Assembly (NCBI GenBank): GCA_949316235.1
Contig: OX438749.1
Coordinates: 33,118,022 to 33,182,021 of the forward strand
Origin: Oegoconia quadripuncta
Lineage: Eukaryota; Arthropoda; Insecta; Lepidoptera; Autostichidae
Length of the DNA stretch: 64,000 bases
Direction of reading: 5' to 3'
Below are positions 29,725 to 40,555 of this stretch, one piece after another. The translations under genes and the position numbers were made by a program. Each line of letters starts with the position of its first letter. Position 1 is the first letter of the stretch. The notes under the pieces are model-generated. The model saw only the letters and a program-made list of their open reading frames with translations, did not search any database and was not told the DNA's origin.

Positions 29725-30616
29725 GAATAACACTTACCTCTTCCTACCTATGACTCAATACCAGCTACATAGAATGACACTTACCTCTTCCTACCTATGA
29801 CTCAATACCAGCTACATAGAATGACACTTACCTCTTCCTACCTATGACTCAATACCAGCTACATAGAATGACACTTACCTCTTCCTACCTATGACTCAAT
29901 ACCAGCTACATAGAATGACACTTACCTCTTCCTACCTATGACTCAATACCAGCTACATAGAATGACACTTACCTCTTCCTACCTATGACTCAATACCAGC
30001 TACATAGAATGACACTTACCTCTTCCTACCTATGACTCAATACCAGCTACATAGAATAACACTTACCTCTTCCTACCTATGACTCAATACCAGCTACATA
30101 GAATAACACTTACCTCTTCCTACCTATGACTCAATACCAGCTACATAGAATGACACTTACCTCTTCCTACCTACGACTCAATACCAGCTACATAGAATAA
30201 CACTTACCTCTTCCTACCTACGACTCAATACCAGCTACATAGAATAACACTTACCTCTTCCTACCTATGACTCAATACCAGCTACATAGAATAACACTTA
30301 CCTCTTCCTACCTATGACTCAATACCAGCTACATAGAATGACACTTACCTCTTCCTACCTACGACTCAATACCAGCTACATAGAATAACACTTACCTCTT
30401 CCTACCTATGACTCAATACCAGCTACATAGAATGACACTTACCTCTTCCTACCTACGACTCAATACCAGCTACATAGAATAACACTTACCTCTTCCTACC
30501 TATGACTCAATACCAGCTACTTAGAATGACACTTACCTCTTCCTACCTACGACTCAATACCAGCTACATAGAATGACACTTACCTCTTCCTACCTATGAC
30601 TCAATACCAGCTACAT
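29725..30616. repeat. Minisatellite: 19 copies of a 47 bp unit
   Basis: CACTTACCTCTTCCTACCTA starts units at 29,731, 29,778 and so on to 30,577, an exact 47 bp period. Two positions vary: GAATGAC/GAATAAC and CTATGAC/CTACGAC. The last third alternates two unit types. Confidence 0.97.
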
Positions 30617-30863
30617 TAAGTTTCAAATCAATTCACGCTCAAATCCAACAGATTACCCAATAACAAACAATCCCATCGCCTCGTTTAGGCGCAGCAGGTT
30701 TTTCTGTGTAATTCACGCGCGTTGGAACTTGGCGATTTGCCAGCCGTGCGGGGAGCGGCGGTGCATATGTCCTGTATTTATTGTTCCACGGTCATTGGGT
30801 GTACAGATTTTAATGAGATTTCTTTCAGCCGATGCGGAGTTGGGAACCAGACTTAAAAAATGT

Positions 30864-31050
30864 GAAGTCAAAAATGCTTTATTTTGTAGGTACACAGGGT
30901 ACACTTAAAATAGTCAGATTTTATATTGAAGCTACGTACTGCTTGTTCAGAAGGCAATTTTCACCTGAAAAGAACAAGCAAGAAACTCGAGGGGTTGCTT
31001 TTTTAAAAACAGGTTTTCATATTTCATTATAAATAAAGCTAAAACATTAA
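30864..31050 (-). mobile_element. LINE-X 3' end
   Basis: GTCAAAAATGCTTTATTTTG, TACACAGGGTACACTTAAAA, AAGAACAAGCAAGAAACTCG. Confidence 0.8.
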
Positions 31051-31082
31051 AAAAGACGCATTTGAGTCGAATACCTCTATGC

Positions 31083-31343
31083 GGACCTGTTTGGTGTAGT
31101 GGTTAGCAACTCTGACCACTATACCAAAAGGTTGCGGGTTCGAATTCCGCTAGTATATTTTTGTGTGATGAATACGGACATGTGTACCCGAGTTATGGAT
31201 GCTTTCATTTATAATAAGTATTTATTTACAAAAAAAAAAATATTTATGCAGTATATGAAGCATTTGGTATCCTCAACGCAAGCCTATATACTGTGGAACT
31301 AGATGGCGCCGTGTATATGTCTAAGGATATTTATTTATTATTT
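31083..31343 (+). mobile_element. SINE-A, full length
   Basis: Head GACCTGTTTGGTGTAGTGG, B box GGTTCGAATTCC, 3' end GGAACTAGATGGCGCCGTG. Confidence 0.88.
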
Positions 31344-31344
31344 T

Positions 31345-31820
31345 ATATAAACCTTGCCCAATGCCAGCGAGTACTGTTTTCGGGCGTATGGACATCCGTT
31401 AGAGAAAGCGAGCGCCTTTGACGCCGATTTGGGCCAACGACGAGCGCCACCATGTGGACGGGGCTTCACAAATCCTAACGCAGAGTTGACGTAGTGTAAC
31501 TTGTCTGTTGTCTGTTATCTGTTATCTTACGTGAGCAAGTTGGTGCTACAGTGTTAGTTAGTTTAGTATACAATTGTAGTCGCCCATAATATGCCTTAAC
31601 TATTACAGCTGAGAATTCAATTATGCGTTAACTCTGAGTGAGGAAACTTGGAGGGGGTTAGTATATATACCGGATGAGTTTTTTACCATAAGGAAAAAAT
31701 AGGGCATAATTAGGTAAGTGAAATGGAAGGTATTGGTATTTATTTATTATTTTCAAAACCATCGTTAGTTGTGTCATTTGACGGTCGCGTGTGTAGTCTA
31801 GTCCACATTATTACATCATT
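31345..31820. other. Stretch without assigned feature
   Basis: A GC-richer patch at 31,370-31,470 and a segment at 31,660-31,740 that recurs at 56,630-56,700 (GGAAAAAATAGGGCATAATT). Confidence 0.45.
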
Positions 31821-31824
31821 AATA

Positions 31825-31843
31825 CACACACACACGCACACGC

Positions 31844-31900
<57 letters not shown>

Positions 31901-31956
31901 CACACACACACGCACACGCACACGCACACACACACACACACACGCACACACACACA
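31825..31956. repeat. (AC)n microsatellite
   Basis: About 130 bp of CA dinucleotides with scattered CG interruptions. Confidence 0.97.
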
Positions 31957-32290
31957 AATACTTTGTGTAACTTATATCTTATAACTCTAACTTACAAAGA
32001 ATATGTGTTTAAAATTAAATTCTTAACCAGCCTTTAACTATGTGTCCAATACAGGAAGAGCGGGGATTCCTATCACAAGTATATTCTATAACTTTATGTA
32101 TTAGGCTTAAGCTATGAAATCAATATTTTGTATTTTGTATTGTATTTGTATTAATTTAAGTAAATAAAAAAAAAAAAACTTGGAGAAAATACGAGTTGCA
32201 AATAAATTTCGCGTGACAGGAATCTACGCGTGAAGCTAGTCGCATATAAAACCAAGGCGGGTGCGTGCGTTTTTCAAAAAACAATTAACT
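31957..32290. other. Stretch without assigned feature
   Basis: Holds an A run at 32,168-32,179. No gene. Confidence 0.45.
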
Positions 32291-32292
32291 AC

Positions 32293-32517
32293 CTTGGTTG
32301 GTGGTAGGGCATTTTAAAAATGTCCGCCTGGCTAGCTACCACTATCTTATCTAAATCAGCCGCCAAGCAGCATTGTTGTGTTCCGGTTGTCAGAGATACG
32401 ATAGCCAGCCCCCCAAATGTACTGGGGTTTCCGGGCAGTGCGCTTCCACCTTCGACCTCATCTTCACTTAACATCAGGTGTGATTGAGGTCCAGTACCAA
32501 CCCGATAAGCATAAAAG
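32293..32517 (+). mobile_element. SINE-D, head missing
   Basis: TTGGTTGGTGGTAGGGCATT through CCCGATAAGCATAAAAG. Confidence 0.85.
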
Positions 32518-32520
32518 AAA

Positions 32521-32575
32521 AATGTGGAACTAGATGGCGTTGTGTGTATGTCCAAGGATATTTATTTTTATTATA
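32521..32575 (+). mobile_element. SINE-A 3' end
   Basis: GTGGAACTAGATGGCGTTGT, then GTCCAAGGATATTTATT. Confidence 0.75.
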
Positions 32576-32743
32576 TTTATAATTAATTGATAATAAATTA
32601 GGTCAAACTGTGATGAAAGGTAGCGGGACTCAGCAGATTTGCTGATTTTCAGTCTCCCCCCCAAGTAGAGTAGTTGCTGCCACCAAGGAATTAATTATTA
32701 TTACTCTATAAGTCAAAGTAGTACACACAATTGAGTTAATTTT

Positions 32744-32744
<1 letters not shown>

Positions 32745-32779
<35 letters not shown>

Positions 32780-33200
32780 GAGAGAGCGGCAAACGAGCAT
32801 GCGGGTCACCTGATGGAAAGTAATCACCGCCGCCCATGGACACCCGCAACACCAAAAGGGTCACAGATGCGTTGCCGGCCTTTGAGGAAGGTGTAGGCTC
32901 GCTTCTTGAAGGTTCCAATGTCGTACTCGTTCGGGAATACCGCTGCCGGAAGTCCGTTCCACAGGGTGGTCGTACGTGGCAAGAAATTTCTTGAGAAACG
33001 TACAGTGGTAGACTTCCACTCATCCAGGTGATGTGGATGGAAATTTAATTTTCTCCGAGAAGTGTATCGGTTAAATTGAGCAGCGGGTATTAGCTCGAAC
33101 AGTTCTTCAGAACACTCCCCATGAAATATGCGATAGAGAATGCAGAGGGACGCGACGTCTCTTCGCAACGCAAAATCTATCAAGTACACTTTATTGCACA
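32745..33200 (-). pseudogene. LINE-Z, 5'-truncated, open C-terminal frame with poly(A)
   Basis: A 141-codon minus-strand frame (33,249-32,824) reads [20 protein letters not shown], then [20 protein letters not shown], then [20 protein letters not shown], then [20 protein letters not shown] and TFLKGRQR. These are C-terminal blocks of a jockey/CR1-like LINE. The 3' untranslated region and a 30 bp A tail (T run at 32,746-32,774) follow. Only the residues from about LIDFAL belong to the LINE; those upstream come from flanking DNA. The catalytic part is missing. Confidence 0.82.
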
Positions 33201-33339
33201 AAAATTTAACAATACACTCCATAAAATAGCTTAAAATAAAATTGTACAACCTGACGGTTTATAATTGTACTTTCTTTTATTTAAATTTATATTCACTAAG
33301 TTACCTCTAATGAATGATCGATTGATTCATTAGGTTAGC

Positions 33340-33762
33340 TAAGTTTATTGTCGACACGGCTTGACGGATTTGGATTAAATTTGGCCAGTGGACAGATTAG
33401 GACCTGATTAATATATAGACTATTTTTTATGCTGAACCGATTTCGATGAAATGTTCCATACGAATGAAGTGATGGGCAACAGTTAGTATTATAAATGCGA
33501 AAGTTTGTGTGTATGTTACCGCTCTTCGTGCAGAAACTACACGGATTTGGATGAAATTTGGTCCAAATATTAGCATATAGAACGAAAGTAGCTATTACCC
33601 GCGACTTCGTTCGCGTGGAATTTTTCATGAAAATCAATTCAGCAAAAAAAGGAGACTAGGTTAATCCAGGTCCCGATCTATCTACCGATCAAATTACATC
33701 CAATTCCATCCAGCCGTTTAGGCGTGAAGAGGTAACAAACATACACACACAAACTTTCGCAT
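33340..33762 (-). repeat. Repeat Q, one or two copies
   Basis: ACGGATTTGGATTAAATTTG, TATAAATGCGAAAGTTTGTG, ACGGATTTGGATGAAATTTG, CGACTTCGTTCGCGTGGAAT, and GGCGTGAAGAGGTAACAAAC. Confidence 0.6.
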
Positions 33763-33768
33763 TTATAA

Positions 33769-33835
<67 letters not shown>

Positions 33836-33838
33836 ATA
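33763..33838. repeat. (AAAT)n microsatellite
   Basis: About 18 AAAT units directly before the SINE-B 3' end, so probably its expanded tail. Confidence 0.95.
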
Positions 33839-34058
33839 TTTCGGACACTTACACCAATCATCTAGTCCCAAACTAAGCAAAGCTTGTACTATGGATACTA
33901 GATAACGGATAAACATACATCAATATTTATATAAACATCCAAGACTCGGGAATAAATGTTCATATTCATCATACAAACATTTACCCCTCGCGGGATTCGA
34001 ACCCGCAACCATTGGTTTCGCTGATAGGGTGACTATCCACTACACCAATCGGTCGTCA
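33839..34058 (-). mobile_element. SINE-B, full length
   Basis: TTTCGGACACTTACACCAAT through GGGATTCGAACCCGCAACC and CACTACACCAATCGGTCGTC. Confidence 0.9.
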
Positions 34059-34644
34059 AAAAAATGAAATATTGGATTAAAAGGAAAATTTCCACAACTA
34101 AGTAGGCTCTACACGGTTACTCATACAATAGTCGAACTTAAGACGCGTAAGTCTGTAAAAAGTTCACAGATACTGCATTCAAAATAAAATTAAACAACTG
34201 CTAAATAACTTTATACTTCAAAATGGCTACGGAATCCTACTGCGCGTATCCCGACATATACTTCTCCGTTTAACCTTTACAGTTAAACTAACCTCACTCA
34301 AGGTAAAACAAACTGCTATAAGACAGCACAAGCCCCACCCACGCGGTGAGTCATCGCCCGGCGTCGAACCCGCGTCGAGGTCGTCACAACCCGCCGTCTC
34401 GTTCGAGTCGAAAGCTTATTTATTACCTACTCAGGTTTCTCTCGCTTTTATGACCTTCGGGTTAGATAGAGCTACCAGTTTTATATACGGGATTATTTGT
34501 TGGGAAGTTTGCAGGTACAGTCCTTGGATGGGTGGCCGGTCCTCGTCTTCTAATATGATAAAAAAAAATGGGATAATTATCAGACACAAAGGCTCGTCTG
34601 GCCATGAACATGGCGGGGTGCTGGTTCCAACACTGATTTACGAG
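34059..34644. other. Unassigned stretch with a 5S-like patch
   Basis: 34,515-34,540 (GTACAGTCCTTGGATGGGTG) resembles the 5S promoter element, as does 35,046-35,070. No gene supported. Confidence 0.4.
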
Positions 34645-35035
34645 GGTACGGGAGTAAATGCTGGGTATGGCAGAAGAAGAATGAAAGTAGAATTAATGCA
34701 GTGGGAATGAGATCATTGAGAAGTATGAATGGGGTGACTTTGAAAGATAGAATCAGGAATAGGGAGTTAAGCAGTGTGAAAGAAGACGTGGTGACAAAGA
34801 TTGAAAAAGATATGCTGAGATGGTTTGGACATGTGGAGAGGATGAATGAAAGAAGACTTACGAAAGAGATATACGATGTGGATGGTAGTGTTGGTAGGGG
34901 AAGACCACGGCGAACGTACCATGATAAAATCGGAGACGTCTTAAAGAACAAGTCAAGAGTACCCTAAACCGACGAGCATGTATGAACAACCTGAGAGTGC
35001 ATGAAGCAAAAGAGGTGTGACTTTATGTATGTATG
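34645..35035 (+). pseudogene. RTE-2 C-terminus
   Basis: An 88-codon frame (34,701-34,967) reads LRSMNGVTLKDRIRNREL, then VVTKIEKDMLRWFGHVERM, then RRLTKEIYDVDGSVGRGRP then RRTYHDKIGDVLK. This is the C-terminal signature of RTE-clade LINEs (MLRWxGHVxRM and GRGRPRR). The 3' end GGTGTGACTTTATGTATG follows. Upstream catalytic domains are gone. Confidence 0.82.
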
Positions 35036-35169
35036 TAATTTTGTAGGTACAGTCCTTGGAGTGACGGGTCATGGTCTTCTAATACAATAATGGAACATGG
35101 ATAATTAGAAGATGCAAATGCTTAGTGACTTTGCGATGCTCTCTGTTTCACTATTTTTTATTTTTTTTG

Positions 35170-35310
35170 TGGTTAACTGAATATACATTTGACCACAATC
35201 TCACCTGATGGGAAGTGATGATGTGGCCGAAGATGAAGCACGCGATCTCACTAGATGCCTATTCACCCTGCTCTAGAAGATCCCAAGGTTGTAGGATTCA
35301 GGAAGGTGAA
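35170..35310 (-). mobile_element. LINE-Y 3' end
   Basis: CACAATCTCACCTGATGGGA and CCCAAGGTTGTAGGATTCAG are reversed LINE-Y 3' sequence. Confidence 0.75.
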
Positions 35311-35387
35311 GAGGCCTGCATCCAATGAGTGCCCGCAATATTCATCAGGTCATTTGTGTGACGTTTAATGATCCAACAATCATAACT

Positions 35388-35551
35388 TTTTTTTTCGCGG
35401 GGAGACGCTTTACGCGTACCGCTCACCTGGGGGACGGCGAGACGGTTTTGTGGGACTCGCGGCGACCTTCTTCGGCAATAGGGAGGACCTGGGAACGCAT
35501 AAGCGGCTCCAGCCCCCCCTCACAAGGGGAGGCCCATTCCCGGAGGGCGCT
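35388..35551 (-). mobile_element. R1-like LINE, severely 5'-truncated
   Basis: T run followed by CGCGGGGAGACGCTTTACGC, CACCTGGGGGACGGCGAGAC and GGCCCATTCCCGGAGGGCG, matching the 3' end of the 42.7-44.3 kb element. AACAATCATAACT (35,375-35,387) and AACAACCATAACT (35,552-35,564) are a 13 bp target duplication with one mismatch. Confidence 0.85.
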
Positions 35552-35565
35552 AACAACCATAACTA

Positions 35566-36070
35566 ACAACGAATTATATGAATGTGAAGAGGCCTCCATC
35601 CAGCGAGTGTCCGCATTATCAGGTCATATGTCTGAACTTTAATGATCCAAATAATTATTTGCTATGTCGCTGACTCTCGTTGTCCTGTAGATCTCTTTCT
35701 ACGTGAGTATCGCCACAGAATAATTAATAGTATCGCCTTCATAGTTCGTTGTGTGACCTTGAACTTCCTCATGGACTCATAATGTGAGGAGACAATAATT
35801 TTACAGTGATTCCGTCAAATTGCTCGCGAATAATTTGAACACTATCGTTTGATGAGTTTACCTCTGCTTTGTGTAGTTTGCGCAGACGGGGTCGATGGCC
35901 GACAGTTCGTTGTACCGCTCAGATCCCTTGGATTTCAACAGACACTTCAATAACATGCGCTTTCTAGTGATTTTATTTTTAACCGACTCCAAATGAAGCA
36001 GGTTCTATATTCGTCTGTGTGTGTGTGTGTCTTTTGCATGCATGTTCACCCATATTTTCGTCAATTGTTT
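35566..36070. other. Stretch without assigned gene
   Basis: 35,583-35,650 duplicates 35,306-35,377 (GTGAAGAGGCCT, TTTAATGATCCAA). A short GT run lies at 36,017-36,030. Confidence 0.45.
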
Positions 36071-36077
36071 AACATTT

Positions 36078-36132
36078 TAACCGCCTCCGTGGCTCAATGT
36101 GTAAAAAACATTGGGTTTACGATTTGGAGGTT
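36078..36132 (+). mobile_element. SINE-D head only
   Basis: AACCGCCTCCGTGGCTCAAT and ATTGGGTTTACGATTTGGAG, cut before the B box. Confidence 0.75.
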
Positions 36133-36133
36133 G

Positions 36134-36262
36134 GGATATAATATGCTTTGTTAATAAGTTTCTATTTCATAGTATCTTTAAATTTATTGAGAGGAAGATT
36201 TTGTATATCAACTGGAACCTTATTGAAAAAGCGTATACGTAACCGTTTGAATGAATTATTGA
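36134..36262 (-). mobile_element. LINE-X coding fragment
   Basis: ATTTTGTATATCAACTGGAA and ACCTTATTGAAAAAGCG encode FFNKVPVDIQN on the minus strand. Confidence 0.75.
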
Positions 36263-36639
36263 CTTCGGTAACATAGAAATCTAGATACATACACTCGAAA
36301 AACATTACCCTCTTTCCTTGGGCAGTCGGGTAAAAATGCGTGTGGGCTCAATCGGCTCAGTGTGTGGATTTGCCCGAGGCGGGCACAACACTGGTATTCT
36401 GAAACCTGATGGTAGGTCACATGGTACAAATGGAATTTTAAATGCGTGACGTAACTAACGCCCATACCATAGTAGTTGTTGAATCAAAGAAGTTTGATTC
36501 CCGGCGCGTCCAATCGTCCGTCCATAGTCGATTAGTGCCGGAATGACACAGGGCCAAGTTCAAGAGCTTCGTCATACAATGGTTAATGACAATGAATGCA
36601 ACGGAAGGTAAGGTCAACCAACTATATTATATTATATAG

Positions 36640-36826
36640 GTATATATATATACTATTAATGACTACCTGAATGACAAAAACGCTTGGTATACCTCACCCA
36701 GCTCCCAAAGATTATAAAATTGTATTAGTTGAGCCGCTGCTTTTCCCACAGATGATTTCCCTTTCCGAAGCGGTGGAAGCTTGGACATACTGACTGACAG
36801 ATAAATGGAATAAGCCCTTTTTTGTC
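36640..36826 (+). mobile_element. LINE-X sister family, 3' end
   Basis: GACTACCTGAATGACAAAAA and CCACAGATGATTTCCCTTTC, matching 52,010-52,230. Confidence 0.65.
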
Positions 36827-37305
36827 AAAAAAAATATAGTATCATTTAGGAAAAATAGTGATAAACATGATGTCAATACAAGAAATAAAGATAAACTTGC
36901 AGGTCACATTAAGTCGCCTCCGCAAAGTCAGTAATTCATTCAAAGGGCTTAGGTATACACTTTTTCAATAATGTTCCTGTTGATATACAAAATCTTCCTT
37001 TCAATAAATTTAAAGATACTATAAAACAGAAACTTATTAAGAAAGCATAGTATAAAATATCAGATTATTCAGATGATAAACAATCATGGACATAACCAGC
37101 CCGTTCGCATAACCAGGCTATTTCACAATTAATAATGAAATATTATAATACAAAAATAATAATTAATAATTTTGTAATATAAAAACTTTTTTTTTTAAAG
37201 AGCAACCTCTCAAATTTCGTGCTTGTTCTTCTCAGGGGAAAATTGCATTTAAAACAAGCAGTAGCTTAAAAAATGTAAAATCTGACTATTTTAAGTGTAT
37301 ACACT
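36827..37305 (+). pseudogene. LINE-X, 5'-truncated
   Basis: Broken frames give SFRKNSDKHDVNTRNKDKLA, RLRKVSNSFKGL, NVPVDIQNLPFNKFKD and KISDYSDDKQSWT. The 3' region is present but the terminal tail is cut. Confidence 0.82.
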
Positions 37306-37806
37306 TACTAACTTGTGAGTTGATGACTTGATTTGTTTCTTACCAGTAGATTTAAATTAATGCTTGAAGTTTGATACTTTAGACATCGAATTTGAAGAAA
37401 CCGAAAAACCCACAGGATCGTTGTTCTTTTTTTTTTACTGATGACCATCGATGGGATAAACAGGAAGAGGGCTTGCTCCAGTTCTTTTAAAACTCCCATT
37501 TAATAGAGTCATAGACTAAGCCACATTACCATACAAAGAGAGTCGACAAGTCACGTACTGCGACCCGCAGTATACCAGAGTACAGTCAGCCGCACGATCC
37601 TTAATAACATACCATAGCGTGTACAATTTTAGAGAAAAATTGAAATTCAAAGCAGATTTCGCATTGGTAAAGCTATTACAAGATGGAACGCTGTAGTCGT
37701 TTCGTTTGTTTCGTGTTATATCCAACTATGTGAACAGAAGTTTCACAAAATACGTACATACGTTCATTTATTCATAGATGTTGCATGTTATTTATTGCAT
37801 GTCACA
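37306..37806. other. Stretch without assigned feature
   Basis: No gene or matched repeat. Confidence 0.5.
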
Positions 37807-37807
37807 T

Positions 37808-38002
37808 GTCAGTAAACACTCCACTGCAGGGATATAGGGCCTTTCCTCGTTGAGGGAGAATGGGCCATTCCACCACGCTGGCCCAAATTGGCGACTTCAC
37901 ATGAGTTAGAATTTATATTTCTCAGGCATGCAGCTTTCCTCACGATGTTTTTCATTTAAGAGCAGTCGGATAAATGCACATAAGTAATTAAACGTGTGTG
38001 TC
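37808..38002 (-). mobile_element. SINE-C, head missing
   Basis: CACTCCACTGCAGGGATATA through GAGCAGTCGGATAAATGCAC. Confidence 0.82.
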
Positions 38003-38104
38003 ACTAAACCTGACTTATTGTAATAAGTAATAATAATATAAAGCGACATTTTAATCGATTTATCTATTTTTGAGAATAAAAGAGTTGGTTAAAATTTGTA
38101 ATTA

Positions 38105-38290
38105 TAACTTCTTCAATTTAATAGCTACGCTCTTGTCGGTGGAGTAATGACCACGTGTCTCTAAATTACGCCCTCGTTTTAACCTCTTGATACGACACAA
38201 CATTCACCTTTTCTTTCACTTGGTCAAAGTAATTACGCCTAGGTCTTCCCCTTCCTCTCTTTCCTTCAATCTTTCCCTTAAATATTAAGA
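38105..38290 (-). pseudogene. RTE-3 C-terminal end
   Basis: Minus strand reads GKIEGKRGRGRPRRNYFDQV, then KEKVNVVSYQEVKTRA and a stop, then the 3' region CTCCACCGACAAGAGCGTAG. Confidence 0.72.
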
Positions 38291-38432
38291 ATTAGCAAAA
38301 TCGTCGGTCCACCTCATGGGGGGACTTGCTCCAAATTTTCAATATTTAGTAAGGGTTCGGTAAAGATCGCGGGACGCCGCGGGATGTGCGCAGTACAGGA
38401 CCGATCGTTGTGGAGATCCTTTGGGCCTCCAC

Positions 38433-38752
38433 TCTCGATTACGAACAATTTTCCCGAAGGAACCATAGTCGAATTCGATCAAAAAATTTTCGATTACCAA
38501 TACAAAGTAAACCATTCTGATACCACCATTAGTATGGAAGTACAACAATTTTCGGCTGAATTTGGCTACGGTTCCTGGAGAAGTTCGTAATCAGGAGTGG
38601 AGTCACCAGCTGAAAATTGTAGGACTTCCATTATAAAGGTGGTTTCAGAATGTACTCAGAATGTACTAATATAGGTACTTTATACAGGTAATCGAAACTT
38701 TTTTGATCGAATTCAACAATGGTTCCTTGGCGAAAATTGTTCGTAATCGAGA
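38433..38752. repeat. Foldback related to MITE-3
   Basis: CTCGATTACGAACAATTTTC (38,433 on) is inverted at 38,687-38,752. Arms of about 66 bp are roughly 90 percent alike. Confidence 0.7.
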
Positions 38753-38760
38753 CACGAATT

Positions 38761-39055
38761 AAATTACATCCTGTAACTTTCGTATGCGCATTTAAAAGCG
38801 AGCGATACTCAAATCGCTCCTCTGTCACTATTGGTCTGTCATTCCAAACGTAACGGAAATCTCAGAACAGCTATCGTGTCATAAAATTTGCGAATTTATA
38901 TTTCTTATCGCACCTACACAGTATAGGGATCAGTAGGGATACTGCTGCAGTCGTGGCGCAGACGCATTGGTTAGTCATCTTCGATATTTTATTTATTTGG
39001 GGCAGGTAACAACGCGATTGAGAAAGATTAGAAGCATTTGAAATGTGGTTTTGGC
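38761..39055. other. Stretch without assigned feature
   Basis: No gene or matched repeat. Confidence 0.5.
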
Positions 39056-39059
39056 GAAA

Positions 39060-39390
39060 TGAAAATCATTTATTCATGTAGGCCATACAATATGCACTTA
39101 TGAACGTCATTTGTTTTTTAAACTACTACTAGCTCGGACCGCTACCACTACTGAGAAGAGCTAGCAAGAAACTCCGAGGGTCTCTTTTCAATCAGTCATT
39201 TATAATCTAGAAAGGTTACAACAATTTCTATATATCGTGTAGAGGAGCCGTTTAATCCCATGGATTACTATCATTAATGTAGTCTGAAATTTTGTAGTAT
39301 CCCTTTTTACATAATTTTTGTTTTATAATAAGTTTAAATTTATCAAGCGGAAGATTCTGTATATCCATGGGAACCTTCTTGTTGGCGAAG
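39060..39390 (-). mobile_element. LINE-X, diverged subfamily, 3' part
   Basis: GAAAATCATTTATTCATGTA, AGCTAGCAAGAAACTCCGAG and GATTCTGTATATCCATGGGA (VPMDIQNLP on minus). Confidence 0.7.
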
Positions 39391-39640
39391 AATGGAAAGA
39401 ATAAGCTGGTAGGAAAGAAAGGGCAATGAACAGGTCCTGCAGATGATTAATGAGAAGAGAGTGTTTTTGAAGATCATTGAAAACAGAAGGGGAAAGATGA
39501 TGGGTCATCTGATACGACACGACAATTTTATCAATAATATCATTGAAGGAAAAGTGGAGGGGAAGAGAAGAAGGCCTAGAAGCACATACATACTGCTGGG
39601 CAAAGGCCTCCCTCATTGTGTGTTGTGGGCAAATACATGG
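39391..39640 (+). pseudogene. RTE-3 C-terminal fragment
   Basis: Frame at 39,443-39,649 reads MINEKRVFLKIIENRRGKMM, then GHLIRHDNFINNIIEGKVEG, then KRRRPRST, the RTE C-terminal signature. The end is truncated. Confidence 0.78.
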
Positions 39641-39775
39641 TATAAGTAAAGGAAAAACGTCTACTCTCTAAGGAAAATAGCTTCGGATGGATGTAACTTC
39701 GGACTTTTTTTTTTGCAGTTTGCTGTGTCAATTATAAACTAATTAAATAATTTACTTTTGTTGTATATAGTAGTG

Positions 39776-39935
39776 TGTTCCGGTTGTCAGAGATAAGATA
39801 GCCAGTCCCCCATTTGGGGGACTCCCCAACACATTTGTGTTGGGGATTCCGGGTCAGTACGCTTCCACCTTCGACCTCATCTTCATTTAACATCAGGTGT
39901 GATTGAGGTCAACTACAAACCCGTCGTGCATTAAA
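39776..39935 (+). mobile_element. SINE-D 3' part with an internal duplication
   Basis: GTTCCGGTTGTCAGAGATAA through CCCGTCGTGCATTAAAAAA. A short CCCCCATTTGGGGGA and ACACATTTGTGT inverted duplication interrupts the centre. Confidence 0.8.
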
Positions 39936-40179
39936 AAATATATATAAATAGTTGAACATCACAAGTTAGTACGGGACGCAAGGAACGTCTGAAGTTATGC
40001 AAATAAAGGATACGTAGCAGAAGAAGCCGTCCGAAACTATTTTCGTTAGGGAGATGACCTCCAGGAAGTCAAAGAAAAGGCGGATTGTAGAGAAGTGTAG
40101 AAAGGCTCCTTTACTTAACATCAGGTGTGATTGAGGTCAAGTACGAACCCGTCGTCGACAAGAGCATGTAGTTCTTAAA

Positions 40180-40185
<6 letters not shown>

Positions 40186-40214
<29 letters not shown>
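40186..40214. repeat. (GA)n microsatellite
   Basis: About 14 GA units after an RTE-3 tail scrap (CGACAAGAGCATG) and a SINE-D scrap at 40,110-40,155. Confidence 0.9.
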
Positions 40215-40216
<2 letters not shown>

Positions 40217-40414
40217 AGTGTACATAGTTACATTATTGAAAATATCAATAGGTATATACACAGTCCACGACACTGTCCACGGGGTAAGTAAAACAGTATT
40301 TCATAGAGCTTACATATTATGAAATTTACATAATAAGCACATTACATCCACATGATGTACAATTTTACAATGAGCTGCTACACAAACCAGTTTAGTAAGT
40401 TAAGCAATGTGTGG

Positions 40415-40555
40415 TGTGGTCAGTCATCGGATGGGTAGTGTTTCCGTGCTTCCGAGGGCACGTTAAATAGTCCGTCCCTGTTGTTTTCAATTGAGAGCAG
40501 TCGTTAAGCTAAGTCAGTGGCCTAAGGGTGGCTTAAAAACATTGTCTGACATATT
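40415..40555 (+). mobile_element. 5S rRNA-derived SINE (SINE3-like)
   Basis: GGTCAGTCATCGGATGGGTA resembles the 3' internal promoter of 5S rRNA. GAGGGCACGTTAAATAGTCC and AAGCTAAGTCAGTGGCC follow, and the latter recur at 55,325-55,420 reversed. Confidence 0.55.

Noticed and set aside
29725..30616. CRISPR-like array
   Set aside because: The 47 bp units are contiguous with no unique spacers, and the context is a eukaryotic repeat-rich genome.
31723..32037. Protein of about 104 residues with Thr-His repeats
   Set aside because: It is a translation of the (AC)n microsatellite.
34580..34951. 123-codon minus-strand frame
   Set aside because: Antisense of the RTE-2 C-terminus, which is clearly coding on plus.
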